60,831 nt of DNA, from NCBI GenBank assembly GCA_005808475.1, contig SYLY01000001.1, positions 1 to 60,831 of the forward strand, written 5' to 3'. Position numbers and translations under genes: made by a program. The stretch comes from Acidobacteriota bacterium. Its GTDB lineage: Bacteria > Acidobacteriota > Terriglobia > Bryobacterales > Bryobacteraceae. The notes below the pieces were generated by a model. The model was not told the origin of the DNA. It saw nothing but the letters and a program-made list of their open reading frames with translations, and made no database searches. The first letter of the stretch is position 1, and each line of letters opens with the position of its first letter. Below are positions 60,388-60,831 of this stretch, piece after piece.

Positions 60388-60831
60388 ATGAGCGAAACCC
60401 TGATTCACCTGGATGCCGTGAAGAAGATCTTCTACACCGACGAAGTGGAGACGCACGCGCTGGCGGGCATCCACATGGACGTCAAGAAGGGCGAGTACGT
60501 GGCCATCAACGGCCCGTCGGGCTGCGGGAAATCGACGCTGCTGTCGATCCTGGGGCTGCTCGACACGCCGTCCGAGGGACGCTACATGCTCAACGGACGT
60601 CCGGTGGAGAGCCTGAAGGCGAGCGAGCGGGCGCGAATTCGAAATCGCGAGATCGGCTTCATCTTCCAGGCGTTCAACCTGATCGGCGACCTGACGGTGT
60701 ACGAGAACGTGGAACTGCCGCTCACCTACCGCGGCATGGGAGGCGGCGAGCGCAAGAAGCGCGTGCAGGAAGCGCTCGAAAAGGTGGGCATGTCGCACCG
60801 CATGAAGCACTATCCGTCGCAGCTTTCCGGC
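60388..60831 (+). CDS. MacB-type ABC transporter ATP-binding protein (5' part)
   Basis: The first 148 residues of an ABC ATPase of the LolD/MacB group. It shows the A-loop region (AVKKIFYTDEVETHALAG), Walker A GPSGCGKST, the Q-loop FIFQAFNL and NVELPLTYRGM; the frame runs off the window at the LSG of the signature motif. Works with the HlyD-type adaptor upstream, probably exporting a small molecule or lipoprotein substrate. Confidence 0.92.
   Translation, partial: MSETLIHLDAVKKIFYTDEVETHALAGIHMDVKKGEYVAINGPSGCGKSTLLSILGLLDTPSEGRYMLNGRPVESLKASERARIRNREIGFIFQAFNLIGDLTVYENVELPLTYRGMGGGERKKRVQEALEKVGMSHRMKHYPSQLSG

Overview
The window reads like a chromosomal segment of a GC-rich Acidobacteriota bacterium, most likely of the Solibacter/Bryobacter type. 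This is inferred from gene content, not from a marker gene. The supporting content is: an Oar-type TonB-dependent receptor with an N-terminal carboxypeptidase-regulatory domain; the PSCyt/DUF1549/DUF1553, DUF1501, DUF1592 and DUF1552 set; many Tat-exported hydrolases; and a CtaA/CtaB/SCO/DUF420 oxidase-assembly operon. No tRNA, rRNA or CRISPR array was seen. Genes are packed tightly: many neighbours overlap by 4 bases, and all six convergent junctions outside one insertion leave between -43 and +10 bases.

Layout. 1-2018 (-): two tandem exported amidohydrolases. 2046-2528 (+): an O6-alkylguanine repair methyltransferase. 2539-5595 (-): a two-gene module made of a P-loop ATPase (reading frame broken by one base) and a protein with five nearly identical 41-residue TPR units. 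6033-9558 (+): cytochrome oxidase assembly operon headed by a lipoprotein with cupredoxin-type copper ligands. 9562-20822 (-): an 11 kb run of nine closely spaced genes (amidohydrolase/CIA30 fusion, mutarotase-like protein, ProC, M3 oligopeptidase, exported SelA-like PLP enzyme, sulfatase, DinB protein, amidohydrolase, and a stand-alone Cas6). 20849-33609 (+): VCBS-repeat protein, two cytochrome/partner pairs (PSCyt-DUF1549-DUF1553 with DUF1501; DUF1587/1592/1588/1585 with DUF1552) and a large TonB-dependent receptor.

33600-41249 (-) holds a metallophosphoesterase, a double-activase protein of the 2-hydroxyacyl-CoA dehydratase activator family, and its dehydratase-like partner. Between the first two lies a foreign-looking insert (34740-35716) with antitoxin genes and an internally deleted toxin. 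It is flanked by two 265-bp direct repeats (34475-34739 and 35717-35981). 41592-44896 (+): DUF1385 protein, release factor 1 and a GT87 glycosyltransferase. 44854-49935: a probable rhamnose or related sugar cluster (mannonate-dehydratase-like protein, rhamnulokinase, Zn alcohol dehydrogenase, divergent aldehyde dehydrogenase). 50030-52507: bactofilin, methyltransferase-like protein, an unknown protein and UppS. 52561-53667 (-): two tandem Uma2 nuclease-fold genes. 53721-58905: NHL propeller, esterase, a GMC oxidoreductase with its subunit-3 partner, and an unknown exported protein. 59111-60831 (+): adaptor and ATPase of a MacAB-like ABC exporter, cut by the window end.

The most interesting items are: the ATPase/TPR pair with its recombination-prone repeats; the duplication-flanked toxin-antitoxin remnant, whose repeat copies differ in a pattern that suggests import from a relative; the orphan Cas6 at the tail of a metabolic gene run; the double activase with paired cysteines in both halves; and the cytochrome/DUF1501/DUF1552/TonB locus, whose biochemical role is unknown.
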